A stretch of 64,000 nucleotides of DNA from Arcobacter siniprincipis (GTDB lineage Bacteria > Campylobacterota > Campylobacteria > Campylobacterales > Arcobacteraceae), in NCBI RefSeq assembly GCF_048571125.1, contig NZ_CP182343.1:3100001-3164000 (forward strand), given 5' to 3'. Below the pieces are notes generated by a model, which searched no databases, had not been told where the DNA came from, and was given only the letters and a program-made list of their open reading frames with translations. How positions within the stretch are numbered: position 1 is the first letter of the stretch; the number at the start of each line of letters is the position of its first letter. Both the position numbers and the translations under genes were made by a program. Shown piece by piece: positions 36,507 to 45,791 of this stretch.

Positions 36507-38981
36507 TTACACCTTTTTTACATTTGCACTTGTAAATCTATATCCAGAGAAAAGTGCCTTCGTATTTAACTCTTTCTCAAAGCTTGACACATATGCAATT
36601 TTCCCTGATACTTGATTATCAGTATAAACACTTACTTCTACTTCAGTCCCATTTGTACTTAGTAGCACTTTATCTCCAGCACTTAATTCCAACTCTTCTA
36701 AAAATGCTTCATTTGCAAACATTCCACTTTCTAAATTATCTTTAAACTCATGGGCTATTGCTGTAAATTCATTAAATTGATTGATTGGGTTTGCTTTATA
36801 AATAGTTATTTCTGAAGAAGTAACTTCAAAACTTACATTTTGTTTTTGAGCTATTTCATCACTTGCTTCCACATCAAAAGTATTTAAAATATAACCTCTA
36901 TGTTCACTCCAATCATTTTCAAAGTAGTTAGTTAAACTATCAAATTCAACTGCTTGGAAACCTTTATCTACTGGTAAAGATTTTGTATATGAAATGGTAT
37001 GTTCAACTTCTGTTCCTAATAAACTATTTGCAATATCATTCAAGACATAGCCTTTATAAGGTAAAGCTGCATTTGTAGGAACAACTCTTTTATCTATATT
37101 TGTAAATGTTCCTTCTTGTTGATTAAGAGCTGGCATATCTAAATTGCCGTCCCCTAAAGCTGATAATTGGAAATCTGCTTTTACATTGTATCCTACGCAA
37201 TAACTTCCTTCTTCTTCATCTAAATCACAAATCAGACTTACACCTAAAGTGTTTGTAGAAGTAGGGATAATCATAACTTTAAATTGCGTATATTTTTCTA
37301 CTAAGGCTGCTAATTTTGCAAGATTTTGTGAATTTGGATGAGTGATTAAATCTTCACCTAAAATCAAGGTGTAGCTATCTTTTTTATCTTTCATAGCTTC
37401 AATAGTTTCAAGTAGTGTTGCATCTGCATTTATCTCATCAAGTAATCTTGTATATTCATACTCAACTTCTTTTGTAACTTTTTTAGGAACCATCTTAGTT
37501 ACTTCTTTTTCTTCATCACTCTCTTCATCTTTTACGATAGATACTACTTTTTCTTTTATCATCTCAGTAATAGATTTAACTCTTGTCTCTTTATATGAGT
37601 TAAGAGTTGTTTGAATATTTTCTGGCAAGTTTTCACCAAATCTATCTAAAATAAAGTATAAAATAGACTCTTCTGTTAGTGGATTATGATAAATAAACTC
37701 TGTAGTTTTTCCCCTTTTACCACATTGTTCCATTACAGGGTCGCCCATTGGATGAAAATATAATCCAGCTCCTTTATTTATAACAACTGAATTATTAAAA
37801 GCATACTTTGTATTTGGAGAATCAGATTTTAAATAAGACCCAACAGAAATTACAAAGTTAGAATTATGTATATCTTTTAAATCTGCACTATAAAGTGATT
37901 TACCACTAACACTTGAATATGCTTCAAGGAATTTTTTATAAGTTAAGGCATCACTATTTATAAGTTTATATCCAAAATTCTCTTTTAGCTTTTGTAAAAT
38001 AAGAGCCTCTTCATTTGTAATAAAAGAGTTAAACTTAATAGTATCTGCTTTTTTAAAGGCTTCAATTGCTTTATCAAAAGCTATTTCATTTTGACTTTCA
38101 ACTCTATTTTCAAAGTCATATCCAAATCTAGCAGCTCCATTTATTGAAGCATAATGATGTTCATTTGTAACCCTATAGATTTTTTGCACATTATGATTTA
38201 CTATTGACTCATGTTTCACTTCATAATAAAGCAAGGCACAATCACTTGAGTGAGGATTTGCTGCAGGTATTTTTGTAAGTTCCCAAGAGTTTGATTTATA
38301 CTGGAAATCATTTGATACTAAAGCTCCTACAGGACAAACAGAGATACACTCTCCACAATCAACACACTTATCTTCTTCAAAACCTATAAGTGATTTATTT
38401 AGTTTATTCCACATAGCATATGCATCTTTTGGCATACTTGCTTTAAATACACTAGGAAGAGCATCAGCTCCTCTTTTTACAGTTGATAAAGCATTTGAAC
38501 CAATCATATCTTTACATACTGTTACACACTTCTCACAAACAATACAAAGTCCTGGGTCATAATTCATTACTCCCCAATGTTGTCTTGGTCTATTTACATC
38601 TCTTATGGCATAACTTTGAGAATCTACTTTTTGATAAAGAGTATAATTTTGAAGTTCACAATCACCACTTTGATCACAAACTCCACATTGTAATGGATGA
38701 TTTACATCATAAACTTCCATTACTGCTCTTCTTTCTTTTTCAATATTTTCAGTTGTAGTTGTGATACTCATACCAGCTTTTACTTTTGCATTACAAGCAT
38801 AGATTTGTTTCCCATCAGATTCAACTAAACATAATCTACAGGCTAATGTTGGTGAACATCTAGTTAAATAACAAATTGCAGGTATAAATATCCCATTTGC
38901 ACGAGCAATATTTAATACAGTATCACCCTCTTTTGCCTTTAACTCTTTGCCATCAATTGTTAAAGTAATCAAGTCACTCAT
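36507..38981 (-). CDS. nuoG: NADH-quinone oxidoreductase subunit G
   Basis: The 824-residue protein has an N-terminal 2Fe-2S domain with CYLTRCSPTLACRLC, the His/Cys cluster region CGVCDQSGDCELQ, and two 4Fe-4S motifs, CIVCEKCVTVC and CVDCGECISVCPVG. A degenerate molybdopterin-oxidoreductase-like domain without a cofactor site follows. A lysine/glutamate-rich insert of about 40 residues lies near residue 480-515. The C-terminal half has recognisable similarity to the preceding gene product (NuoF position). It overlaps that gene and sits one base from nuoH. Confidence 0.93.
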   Translation of the reverse strand: MSDLITLTIDGKELKAKEGDTVLNIARANGIFIPAICYLTRCSPTLACRLCLVESDGKQIYACNAKVKAGMSITTTTENIEKERRAVMEVYDVNHPLQCGVCDQSGDCELQNYTLYQKVDSQSYAIRDVNRPRQHWGVMNYDPGLCIVCEKCVTVCKDMIGSNALSTVKRGADALPSVFKASMPKDAYAMWNKLNKSLIGFEEDKCVDCGECISVCPVGALVSNDFQYKSNSWELTKIPAANPHSSDCALLYYEVKHESIVNHNVQKIYRVTNEHHYASINGAARFGYDFENRVESQNEIAFDKAIEAFKKADTIKFNSFITNEEALILQKLKENFGYKLINSDALTYKKFLEAYSSVSGKSLYSADLKDIHNSNFVISVGSYLKSDSPNTKYAFNNSVVINKGAGLYFHPMGDPVMEQCGKRGKTTEFIYHNPLTEESILYFILDRFGENLPENIQTTLNSYKETRVKSITEMIKEKVVSIVKDEESDEEKEVTKMVPKKVTKEVEYEYTRLLDEINADATLLETIEAMKDKKDSYTLILGEDLITHPNSQNLAKLAALVEKYTQFKVMIIPTSTNTLGVSLICDLDEEEGSYCVGYNVKADFQLSALGDGNLDMPALNQQEGTFTNIDKRVVPTNAALPYKGYVLNDIANSLLGTEVEHTISYTKSLPVDKGFQAVEFDSLTNYFENDWSEHRGYILNTFDVEASDEIAQKQNVSFEVTSSEITIYKANPINQFNEFTAIAHEFKDNLESGMFANEAFLEELELSAGDKVLLSTNGTEVEVSVYTDNQVSGKIAYVSSFEKELNTKALFSGYRFTSANVKKV

Positions 38982-39784
38982 TCTTCAACCTTTTCAATTT
39001 TTACTTGCTTATACCTATACCCTAAAGATAAGAAGCTAGTATCTTCTTCACTTACACCACAAATTGCAATAGTCCCTTGCAAGTTTTTATCTAAGACAAA
39101 AGTTTTTTGTAAAGATTCTTTTCCATAATTTAAAAAGATATCATCTTTATCTTGCACTTTTGCAACTCTAGCAAATGATTCACTTCCATATACAAAACTA
39201 TCATCTTCATCTGTGTTATATTTATAAATTACTGTTCCATTATATGAACTTAACTCTTCAACATCTTCGAGAGTTTCATTTGAAGTTATTTCATCATCTG
39301 TTAATATAACTACATTAAAATCAGTAAACTCTTCAAAAGCTTTTAGCATAGAGTATAGATTGTCTACTCTTTCATGGGTAAATAAATCTTGCCCTATAAT
39401 TATAGTTTTGTTTTTTTTATCTAAAGATCTTTTAATCATCTCTTCAAACTCTTCTTCCCCGGCACTACTTTCAGCGGAGATATAACCATGATCTAAGTCT
39501 TTTAAATATTTTTCTAAAGAAGCACTTCTATTTTTTGTAAAAAAATCTAAAAGTAGAGCTAAAACTCCCTCTTCGCTTCCAACTTCATACTTTAAAAACT
39601 GTGTATAGAAAAGTTTTAAATCAATATCATCTATAGGATGCATATAAATAAATTCTGCTTCATTTTTTGCAATAGCTTCTAAAATCAAATCTTTAACTTC
39701 TTCGTTATCTCTTGAAATCATTGAACCTAAACATATAATGTAATCACTTTTTGAAACTATTTCTAAATTTGTATTTTTATTCAT
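38978..39784 (-). CDS. NuoF-position protein of Campylobacterota complex I (NuoG-like, no flavin site)
   Basis: This protein of about 268 residues sits where nuoF should be but has no FMN- or NADH-binding motif and no cluster cysteines, matching the known Campylobacter replacement (Cj1574 type) linked to flavodoxin rather than NADH input. It is collinear with NuoG's C-terminal part: SDYIICLGSMISRDN matches SNFVISVGSYLKSDS, and IIIGQDLFTHERVDNLYSML matches LILGEDLITHPNSQNLAKLA. I start it at the ATG at 39782-39784, because the ATG 15 codons upstream only adds a Lys/Met run encoded by the tail of the previous gene. It overlaps nuoG by 4 bases. Confidence 0.8.
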   Translation of the reverse strand: MNKNTNLEIVSKSDYIICLGSMISRDNEEVKDLILEAIAKNEAEFIYMHPIDDIDLKLFYTQFLKYEVGSEEGVLALLLDFFTKNRSASLEKYLKDLDHGYISAESSAGEEEFEEMIKRSLDKKNKTIIIGQDLFTHERVDNLYSMLKAFEEFTDFNVVILTDDEITSNETLEDVEELSSYNGTVIYKYNTDEDDSFVYGSESFARVAKVQDKDDIFLNYGKESLQKTFVLDKNLQGTIAICGVSEEDTSFLSLGYRYKQVKIEKVEE

Positions 39785-40073
39785 CATCTTCATCTTCTTC
39801 ATCTTTTTCTTTTTTTGGTTCTTCTTCAAATGGTTTTATTTCTGGTTTTACTTTTTTTACAACTATTGTCCAATCTACTTCATTGAACTTTAAAGAGTTC
39901 ATTAAAGTATACCCAGCTTCATAAATCACATCTGCTGATTTTTGAATATGTGAAAAATCTCCTATTTCAAAAAGGAATATTGCATTTTCACCATCTTTTA
40001 TATCTTTATCCATAAGTTCCAACATTCTAGAGTAGAAATCATCTTTTAATGGTCTTAAATCATATCTTTTCAT
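39777..40073 (-). CDS. NuoE-position protein of Campylobacterota complex I
   Basis: The 98-residue protein occupies the nuoE slot but lacks the four cysteines for the 2Fe-2S cluster of NuoE. The first about 80 residues form a small mixed alpha/beta domain (AIFLFEIGDFSHIQKSAD, WTIVVKKVKP). The last about 15 residues are a run of Glu, Asp and Lys. This corresponds to the small Campylobacter subunit (Cj1575 type) thought to replace NuoE. Its acidic tail overlaps the lysine-coding start region of the next gene in another frame. Confidence 0.78.
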   Translation of the reverse strand: MKRYDLRPLKDDFYSRMLELMDKDIKDGENAIFLFEIGDFSHIQKSADVIYEAGYTLMNSLKFNEVDWTIVVKKVKPEIKPFEEEPKKEKDEEDEDDE

Positions 40074-40084
40074 ATATCTACTCC

Positions 40085-41311
40085 TTATCTATCAATCTCA
40101 CCAAAAACTACGTTCAAGTTACCAATAATAGTAACAACATCAGCTAATTGGTGACCAACTAATATTTCTTCTAAAATAGAAGTATGCCAAAAAGAAGGTG
40201 CTCTTAGTTTCATCTTGTATGCATAAGGACTTCCATCACTTACAATCATAAATCCCAACTCACCTTTTGGTGATTCTGTTGCCACATAAACTTCACCACG
40301 AGGTGGTCTCATACCTTGAGTTACTAAAACAAAGTGTTGCATCAAGGCATAATTTTGAGTCATAATATCCTCTTTTGTAGCAGAGATATATTGAGGTTCA
40401 TTTGCCATAAGTTGTGAAGGAGAAGCTTTATACATAGGAACCAATTGTCTTAATATTTTTGATGATTCTCTCATCTCTTGCATATGTACTTGATATCTAG
40501 CAAAACTATCTCCAGCACTTGCTATTGGTATATCAAAATTAAGCTCTGGATATATACCATAAGGCATCTCTTTTCTTAAATCCCATTTTTGACCAGTAGC
40601 TCTCAATATTGGTCCCGTACATCCCCAAGATTTTGCTGTTTCATTATTGATTACTCCAACATTTTCAAGTCTCATTCGCCAAATTCTATTATCTGTTAAA
40701 AGTGCTTCATATTTTGGAATTTCCACTTGTAAAATATTTAAATATTTTTCTAAACTCTCACACCAATTATCAGGTAAATCTAAAGGTACTCCTCCTATTC
40801 TAACTGCACTATGAGTAAGTCTTGCTCCACAATAGTCTTCTATCAAGTCTAGGGCAAACTCTCTTTCTCTAAAGGCATATAAAAATACAGACATAGCTCC
40901 CACATCAAGGGCATGAGTTGCAAGCCAAAATAGATGAGAGATTATTCTATTTAGTTCTATTAACATAGTTCTTATTACTTCTGCTCTTCTTGGTGCTTCT
41001 ATTCCTAGAAGTTTCTCAACTGCAAGGGCAAATCCATAATTATTTGAAGTAGCAGCAATATAATCCATTCTGTCTGTTGTTGGCAAAAACTCATTATAAA
41101 TCATATTCTCACCCATTTTTTCCATACCTCTATGTAAGTATCCAATATGAGGCCTAGCTTTTATTATCTCTTCACCTTGTAGTTCTAAAATAAGTCTCAT
41201 TTGTCCATGGGCAGATGGATGTTGTGGTCCAAAATTGACCACCATAGTATTATCTTCTCGCTCGAAGTTTATATTTTCAAAAAAAGGTTTTAGTCTATTG
41301 GTTTGTTGCAT
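40085..41311 (-). CDS. nuoD: NADH-quinone oxidoreductase subunit D
   Basis: The 408-residue protein is the 49-kDa-type subunit that forms the quinone-binding site with NuoB. It has NFGPQHPSAHGQMRL with the conserved His of the quinone pocket, PHIGYLHRGMEKMGE, YNEFLPTTDRMDY and the C-terminal LVGHQLADVVTIIGNLNVVFGEIDR ending. The N terminus is short. It is separate from nuoC, unlike the fused NuoCD of E. coli, and lies 3 bases from it. Confidence 0.97.
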   Translation of the reverse strand: MQQTNRLKPFFENINFEREDNTMVVNFGPQHPSAHGQMRLILELQGEEIIKARPHIGYLHRGMEKMGENMIYNEFLPTTDRMDYIAATSNNYGFALAVEKLLGIEAPRRAEVIRTMLIELNRIISHLFWLATHALDVGAMSVFLYAFREREFALDLIEDYCGARLTHSAVRIGGVPLDLPDNWCESLEKYLNILQVEIPKYEALLTDNRIWRMRLENVGVINNETAKSWGCTGPILRATGQKWDLRKEMPYGIYPELNFDIPIASAGDSFARYQVHMQEMRESSKILRQLVPMYKASPSQLMANEPQYISATKEDIMTQNYALMQHFVLVTQGMRPPRGEVYVATESPKGELGFMIVSDGSPYAYKMKLRAPSFWHTSILEEILVGHQLADVVTIIGNLNVVFGEIDR

Positions 41312-41314
41312 TAT

Positions 41315-42136
41315 CTACCTTCTCTCATCTAATATTTTTGATTTTTTCGCATCAAAATCTTTAACAAGTCGTTTTCCAAAAAGTTTAACACCACCCTCTT
41401 CGGTATAAGCAAGAGGTGTCTCTTTTTCTTCTCCCTCAACTATTGGTGTTCCAAAAGGAACTTCATGACCTAATCTTGAGAATCTTGTAGTGTCATATCT
41501 ATCAATAGCTGCATCGTCTCTCTCTTCTGGACCTATTTCTTCTCTTGCTTCTTTTCCAAAAATATGATCTACTTCGTACCATTGTGCAACTTCATCACCA
41601 TGAAGAGGATATGTCTTTCTTAAAGGGTGGTCATACCAATCATCAGGCATAAGTATTCTTTTCATATTTGGATGATTTATTACTTTTACCCCATACATAT
41701 CATACATTTCTCTCTCTGACCAGTTTGCCATTTTAAATAAAGAATAAACTGATTCTAGAGTTTGTTTTTCTTCAATAAAACACTTAATTCTCATTCTTTT
41801 ATGTTTACTCATAGAAAGCATTTCATAAAAGATTTCAAAACCTTTTTTATCAGCTAGATAATCTATTGCAGAAAGTTCCATAAGCATGTCATATTCTAAC
41901 TCTTCTTTTAGAAGTTTTAGTGTAGTTACATTATCTTTTGGGTTTATATATATTACTAATTCATGATTTTCAATATAGGCTTCTAGTATTTGAACTTTTG
42001 AACTTATCTTTTCAATATCTTTTTCATAGATTTCATCACTTTTATAATCAGTTCTAGGAACCATTGGTGATACAAAAAATCTATCATTGTAGTATGATTT
42101 TTTTTGTACATTATCTTTAGGAGTATATTTTCTCAT
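41315..42136 (-). CDS. nuoC: NADH-quinone oxidoreductase subunit C
   Basis: The 273-residue protein has the 30-kDa subunit signature around SEREMYDMYGVKVINHPNM and RILMPDDWYDHPLRKTYPL, preceded by an alpha/beta domain. It is longer than the core family (about 200 residues) because of N-terminal and C-terminal extensions; the C-terminal part ends with a charged tail. It shares one base with nuoB and precedes nuoD. Confidence 0.95.
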   Translation of the reverse strand: MRKYTPKDNVQKKSYYNDRFFVSPMVPRTDYKSDEIYEKDIEKISSKVQILEAYIENHELVIYINPKDNVTTLKLLKEELEYDMLMELSAIDYLADKKGFEIFYEMLSMSKHKRMRIKCFIEEKQTLESVYSLFKMANWSEREMYDMYGVKVINHPNMKRILMPDDWYDHPLRKTYPLHGDEVAQWYEVDHIFGKEAREEIGPEERDDAAIDRYDTTRFSRLGHEVPFGTPIVEGEEKETPLAYTEEGGVKLFGKRLVKDFDAKKSKILDERR

Positions 42137-42645
42137 TATACTAACCTCTTTTTCTTTTTAGATAAAAATGAAGATTCTCTTCTTATTTTCTTTTGAAGCA
42201 TCATAAGAGCATATTGCAAAGTTTCAGGTCTTGGAGCACATCCAGGAAGATAAATATCCACAGGGATTACTCTATCTACTCCTTGAACCGTGGCATAAGT
42301 GTTAAACATCCCACCTGTATTTGCACAGCTTCCCATAGAAATAACCCATTTGGGATCTGGCATTTGGTCATATAGTCTTCTCATATATTCAGCATGCTTT
42401 TTTGTCAAAGTTCCAGCAACAATAAGCACATCTGCTTGTCTTGGACTTGCTCTAAAGATAGTTCCAAATCTATCAAAATCGTATCTTGAAGCACCAGCTG
42501 CCATCATCTCAATTGCACAACAGGCTAAACCATAAGTCAAAGGCCATAAAGAGTTACTTCGCCCGAAGTTTACAATTTTGTCAACAGTTGAAAGAGCAAT
42601 AGGTGCTCCACCATCTTGAAAATATTTTATTTTATGCTGTGCCAT
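42136..42645 (-). CDS. nuoB: NADH-quinone oxidoreductase subunit B
   Basis: The 169-residue protein carries cluster N2, the last iron-sulfur centre before quinone. The ligands are the tandem cysteines in GLACCAIEMMAAG, the Cys in GSCANTGG and the Cys in PGCAPRPE. SLWPLTYGLACC and RASPRQADVLIVAGT are family signatures. The gene overlaps nuoA by 19 bases, which suggests coupled translation, and ends in a lysine-rich tail. Confidence 0.97.
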   Translation of the reverse strand: MAQHKIKYFQDGGAPIALSTVDKIVNFGRSNSLWPLTYGLACCAIEMMAAGASRYDFDRFGTIFRASPRQADVLIVAGTLTKKHAEYMRRLYDQMPDPKWVISMGSCANTGGMFNTYATVQGVDRVIPVDIYLPGCAPRPETLQYALMMLQKKIRRESSFLSKKKKRLV

Positions 42646-43016
42646 TCAAGCGCTCCTTTTTTCCATGCATAAATAAAGCCAATAGTTAATAATGCAATAA
42701 ATAGAATCATCTCCACAAATCCAAACCAACCTAAGACTTTAAAATCCACAGCCCATGGAAACATAAAAATAATCTCTATATCAAATAAAATAAATAATAA
42801 AGCCATAAGGTAAAATTGTACAGAGATAGTATTTGGTTGCTTTGTAACTTCTGGACCACATTCATAGTATGTAGTTTTTAATTTTTCTGTATCAAGTCTT
42901 GCCATTTTTCTACTTACAAGCCTTGCTAACCACACTGTTGCAATAAAAGCACCAAAGGTTAAAACAAACATAACAAAAACACCAAAATACGGATGAGAAA
43001 AATCCATATGAGTCAT
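42627..43016 (-). CDS. nuoA: NADH-quinone oxidoreductase subunit A
   Basis: The 129-residue membrane protein has three transmembrane helices and the conserved cytoplasmic loop YYECGPEV with the accessible cysteine, then QFYLMALLFILFDIEIIFMFPWA with conserved acidic residues. It is the first gene of the nuo operon; AAGGATGTAAT stands before the ATG at 43014-43016. The promoter should lie in the following 350-base gap. Confidence 0.96.
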   Translation of the reverse strand: MTHMDFSHPYFGVFVMFVLTFGAFIATVWLARLVSRKMARLDTEKLKTTYYECGPEVTKQPNTISVQFYLMALLFILFDIEIIFMFPWAVDFKVLGWFGFVEMILFIALLTIGFIYAWKKGALEWHSIK

Positions 43017-43367
43017 ATTACATCCTTAATTTATTTATATTTAAAGAATTTAGTTTTTTCATTTTAATTTACATTCAGCTAGATATTAGCAAAAAGCTTT
43101 TAAATCTAGACTTAATATTTATACATATAAAACATGCATTTATTAAAAGTTTATTCCTTATTTACTCAAAAGATAGATAAAACTATTTCATAATGGATTT
43201 ATAATAAGCTTGGCTTAAAATAAAATAAATAGTTCATATTAGTTTTTAGAATAACATCTTACAAAGTTCTATATATGCAATATTTATTCCATAATTATTT
43301 TTTTCAACTATTTTAAGCTTATTTTCTCTACTATTACGACTTAAATAATTTTTTACATGGAGAAATA
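43017..43367. promoter_or_regulatory. divergent intergenic region between nuoA and the Sel1 lipoprotein gene
   Basis: This 351-base A/T-rich gap has no ORF worth calling and must hold the nuo promoter (minus strand) and the promoter of the lipoprotein gene (plus strand). The one clear structure is an imperfect inverted repeat at 43079-43109 (CTAGAT..AGC / GCT..ATCTAG), about 65 bases upstream of nuoA, which could be a leader hairpin or an operator. No good -10/-35 pair stands out from the background. Confidence 0.45.
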
Positions 43368-45758
43368 ATGAAAATACTATCATCACTACTTTTTATTACG
43401 CTGTTTTTTGCAGCTTGTACTAATATAAGTTCAACAAATAGAAATATTGATTCAAAAGAAAACCTAATACAAAAATCTAATAATGGGAATATTCCAGCCA
43501 TGTTGGATTTAGTAGAGTTTTATAACTTCCCTGAAACAAAAGAAGGACTATATTATTTTAACAAATGGTATCCTCTTATAGAAAAAAGCGAAGATATCCA
43601 AGGGCAAACAAATATTGCTAAAATCTATTATAAATATTCTGATATGTTTATAAATGGAAAAGAAAAAGCTACCGCTATTTTAATGAAAACATCTGACTTA
43701 GGAGATATAAATTCTTCTGTACTTCTTATAAAAAAATATTTGCAAGGATATGCAAATAAAGATGCGAATCAATTACTAAATAAAGTAATTGATAAACTAT
43801 CAAAAAAACAATTATCAGATTTGTACACTGAATTTTCAAAAAAATACGATAAAAAACCAACAGCCAAGATTTTGGAAACAATGGAGAAAAAGGGCTTTGA
43901 GGAACCTTTTATAGTAAAAATGGAATATCTTAAATCTTTAATTTATAGTAGAACAGACACTCAAAAAGAGAAAATCTCAACTTTTGTAAATGAAGTGATT
44001 ATTTCTAAAAATACAGAAAATATGCTTGCAACTGCACAACTATTAAAAAGACAATACGATTATAAAAATGATGCAATTAAATTGTATGAGGCATCTTTGA
44101 AATATGATTCTTCAAATAGTCAAGTATATTATGATATTTATAGAATTTTTAACTATTCAAGATCAAAAGACACCCTAAACATAGATAAAGAAACAGCTAT
44201 AAGTTATTTAGAAAAAGCTTCTGATTTGTCTAATGAAGATGCTTCGAACGAATTATTAAGAATATACGCAAAATCACAAGAGTATATAAATGAGTATGTA
44301 AAGTTAAAAGAAAAACTACTTCAAAAGGATAAGGGGAAACTGGTATTAGCAAAATATTATAAAACCCATGGGAAAAATAATGCTGCAAATGAACTTTTTG
44401 AAGAACTTGCAGAAAAAGGTAATATTGATGCAATAATTGAAATCACAACAAGAACTCAATCAAAATATAATTTTGACCCAGAAGAGTTTCAACTAATAAA
44501 AAAGTGGCAAGAGTATGCTATAAAAAGTGATGATAAAGAACTTAAAAAAGAAATAATTAAAAAAATAACATTAAGTTACCGTAAAAAATATTTTACAGAC
44601 TTTTTAGAAGAATTAAAAAAATCAGATACTCAAGATTATAAAAATATTTTAACACTAAGAAATCTTGCAAAAGAAAGCTATCGTGCTTATGATTATCAAG
44701 AAGCTATAAAATACTACACTTTAGCATCTTCTTATGGTGACATATTTAGTAAAAGAAGCCTTGCCAAACTTTATTTAGATAGTAAGGTAAACAAATATGA
44801 TGAATCAGTCAAAATACTAGAAGAACTTACAAATAAGGGAGACGAAGAAGCAAGAAAAGATTTAATATCACTTTATACATACCCTCCATATGGATATGAG
44901 AAACAACCACTAAAAGCAATGGAAATATATAAAAAATATGCACTAAAAGGTGATATTAGATCTATTGAAAAATTAACTATTTTTTATATTTGTGATACTT
45001 GTGGAAATGGAAAATATATAGATTATAAAGAAGGAATTAAATACCTTAATCAACTAATAAAACTACGAGGAGAAGCTAGAGACTATGCAACACTTGCTTG
45101 GCTTTACAACTATGGAAAAGGCGTAGAAGTTAACTTAGAAAAAGCAAAAGAGAATTATTTAATAGCAATAGATAAAGGATATAAATCTGGATATTACAGA
45201 CTTGCAAATCTATATTATCATGATGATAAAACTTTACCAATAATAAGACTTGATTATAATGAAGCATTAAAATACTTAAAATTGGGATATGAAGAACATG
45301 ACAAAGATAGTGCCTTTTTATTAGCAAAATTTTATGAAAAAGGTTTTGGAGTTAAAAAAGATCTTGAAAAGGCAGTTGAATATTATAAACGAGTAGCTTA
45401 TTCAAATGACAGTGTTTCTAATTTTTTAGGTAATTATTATAAAAAAAGAAAAGAATATGAAAATGCAAGAAAATATTTTTCTTATGCCGCAAGTAATAAT
45501 TATGGTGAATCTCTTATTGATTTGGGAGTTTTATACGAAAAAGGTCTAGGTGGGAAAAAAGATATTAATAAAGCTATTGAGTATTATGAAAGAGCTTACA
45601 AAAAAAATACATCGCAAAAAGATATAGCTGCATACAATCTTGGATTAGTGTATCAATATGGAAAAGGTGATATCAAAAAAGATATTAAAAAAGCAAAAGA
45701 GTGGTATAAAAATTCAAATTATAAGAAAGCAAAAGATAAATTAAAAGGCCTAAAATAA
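43368..45758 (+). CDS. Sel1-repeat lipoprotein
   Basis: The 796-residue protein has a lipoprotein signal peptide with the lipobox FFAAC (acylated Cys17). The rest is alpha-helical repeat, and the C-terminal half has clear Sel1-like units such as AWLYNYGKGVEVNLEKAKENY, AKFYEKGFGVKKDLEKAVEYY, GVLYEKGLGGKKDINKAIEYY and GLVYQYGKGDIKKDIKKAKEWY. Earlier repeats are more divergent. Sel1 proteins are scaffolds for protein assembly; envelope ones include AlgK in alginate export. It is monocistronic, with GGAGAAATA before the ATG and a terminator after. The partner is unknown. Outer-membrane sorting is likely, because no acidic residue follows the Cys. Confidence 0.82.
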   Translation: MKILSSLLFITLFFAACTNISSTNRNIDSKENLIQKSNNGNIPAMLDLVEFYNFPETKEGLYYFNKWYPLIEKSEDIQGQTNIAKIYYKYSDMFINGKEKATAILMKTSDLGDINSSVLLIKKYLQGYANKDANQLLNKVIDKLSKKQLSDLYTEFSKKYDKKPTAKILETMEKKGFEEPFIVKMEYLKSLIYSRTDTQKEKISTFVNEVIISKNTENMLATAQLLKRQYDYKNDAIKLYEASLKYDSSNSQVYYDIYRIFNYSRSKDTLNIDKETAISYLEKASDLSNEDASNELLRIYAKSQEYINEYVKLKEKLLQKDKGKLVLAKYYKTHGKNNAANELFEELAEKGNIDAIIEITTRTQSKYNFDPEEFQLIKKWQEYAIKSDDKELKKEIIKKITLSYRKKYFTDFLEELKKSDTQDYKNILTLRNLAKESYRAYDYQEAIKYYTLASSYGDIFSKRSLAKLYLDSKVNKYDESVKILEELTNKGDEEARKDLISLYTYPPYGYEKQPLKAMEIYKKYALKGDIRSIEKLTIFYICDTCGNGKYIDYKEGIKYLNQLIKLRGEARDYATLAWLYNYGKGVEVNLEKAKENYLIAIDKGYKSGYYRLANLYYHDDKTLPIIRLDYNEALKYLKLGYEEHDKDSAFLLAKFYEKGFGVKKDLEKAVEYYKRVAYSNDSVSNFLGNYYKKRKEYENARKYFSYAASNNYGESLIDLGVLYEKGLGGKKDINKAIEYYERAYKKNTSQKDIAAYNLGLVYQYGKGDIKKDIKKAKEWYKNSNYKKAKDKLKGLK

Positions 45759-45778
45759 GTACTCGAAAGAGTACTTAT
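45755..45778. terminator. bidirectional terminator with GAAA tetraloop
   Basis: ATAAGTACTC and GAGTACTTAT form a perfect 10-bp stem closed by GAAA. It starts at the stop codon of the Sel1 gene and lies between it and the convergent AAA+ gene. Confidence 0.75.
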
Positions 45779-45791
45779 AAGATAACTCTTT

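Noticed and set aside
39785..39829. Longer N terminus for the NuoF-position protein
   Set aside because: The extra 15 residues are a Lys/Met run translated from the acidic-tail coding sequence of the upstream gene; the later ATG has a better placed purine-rich site.
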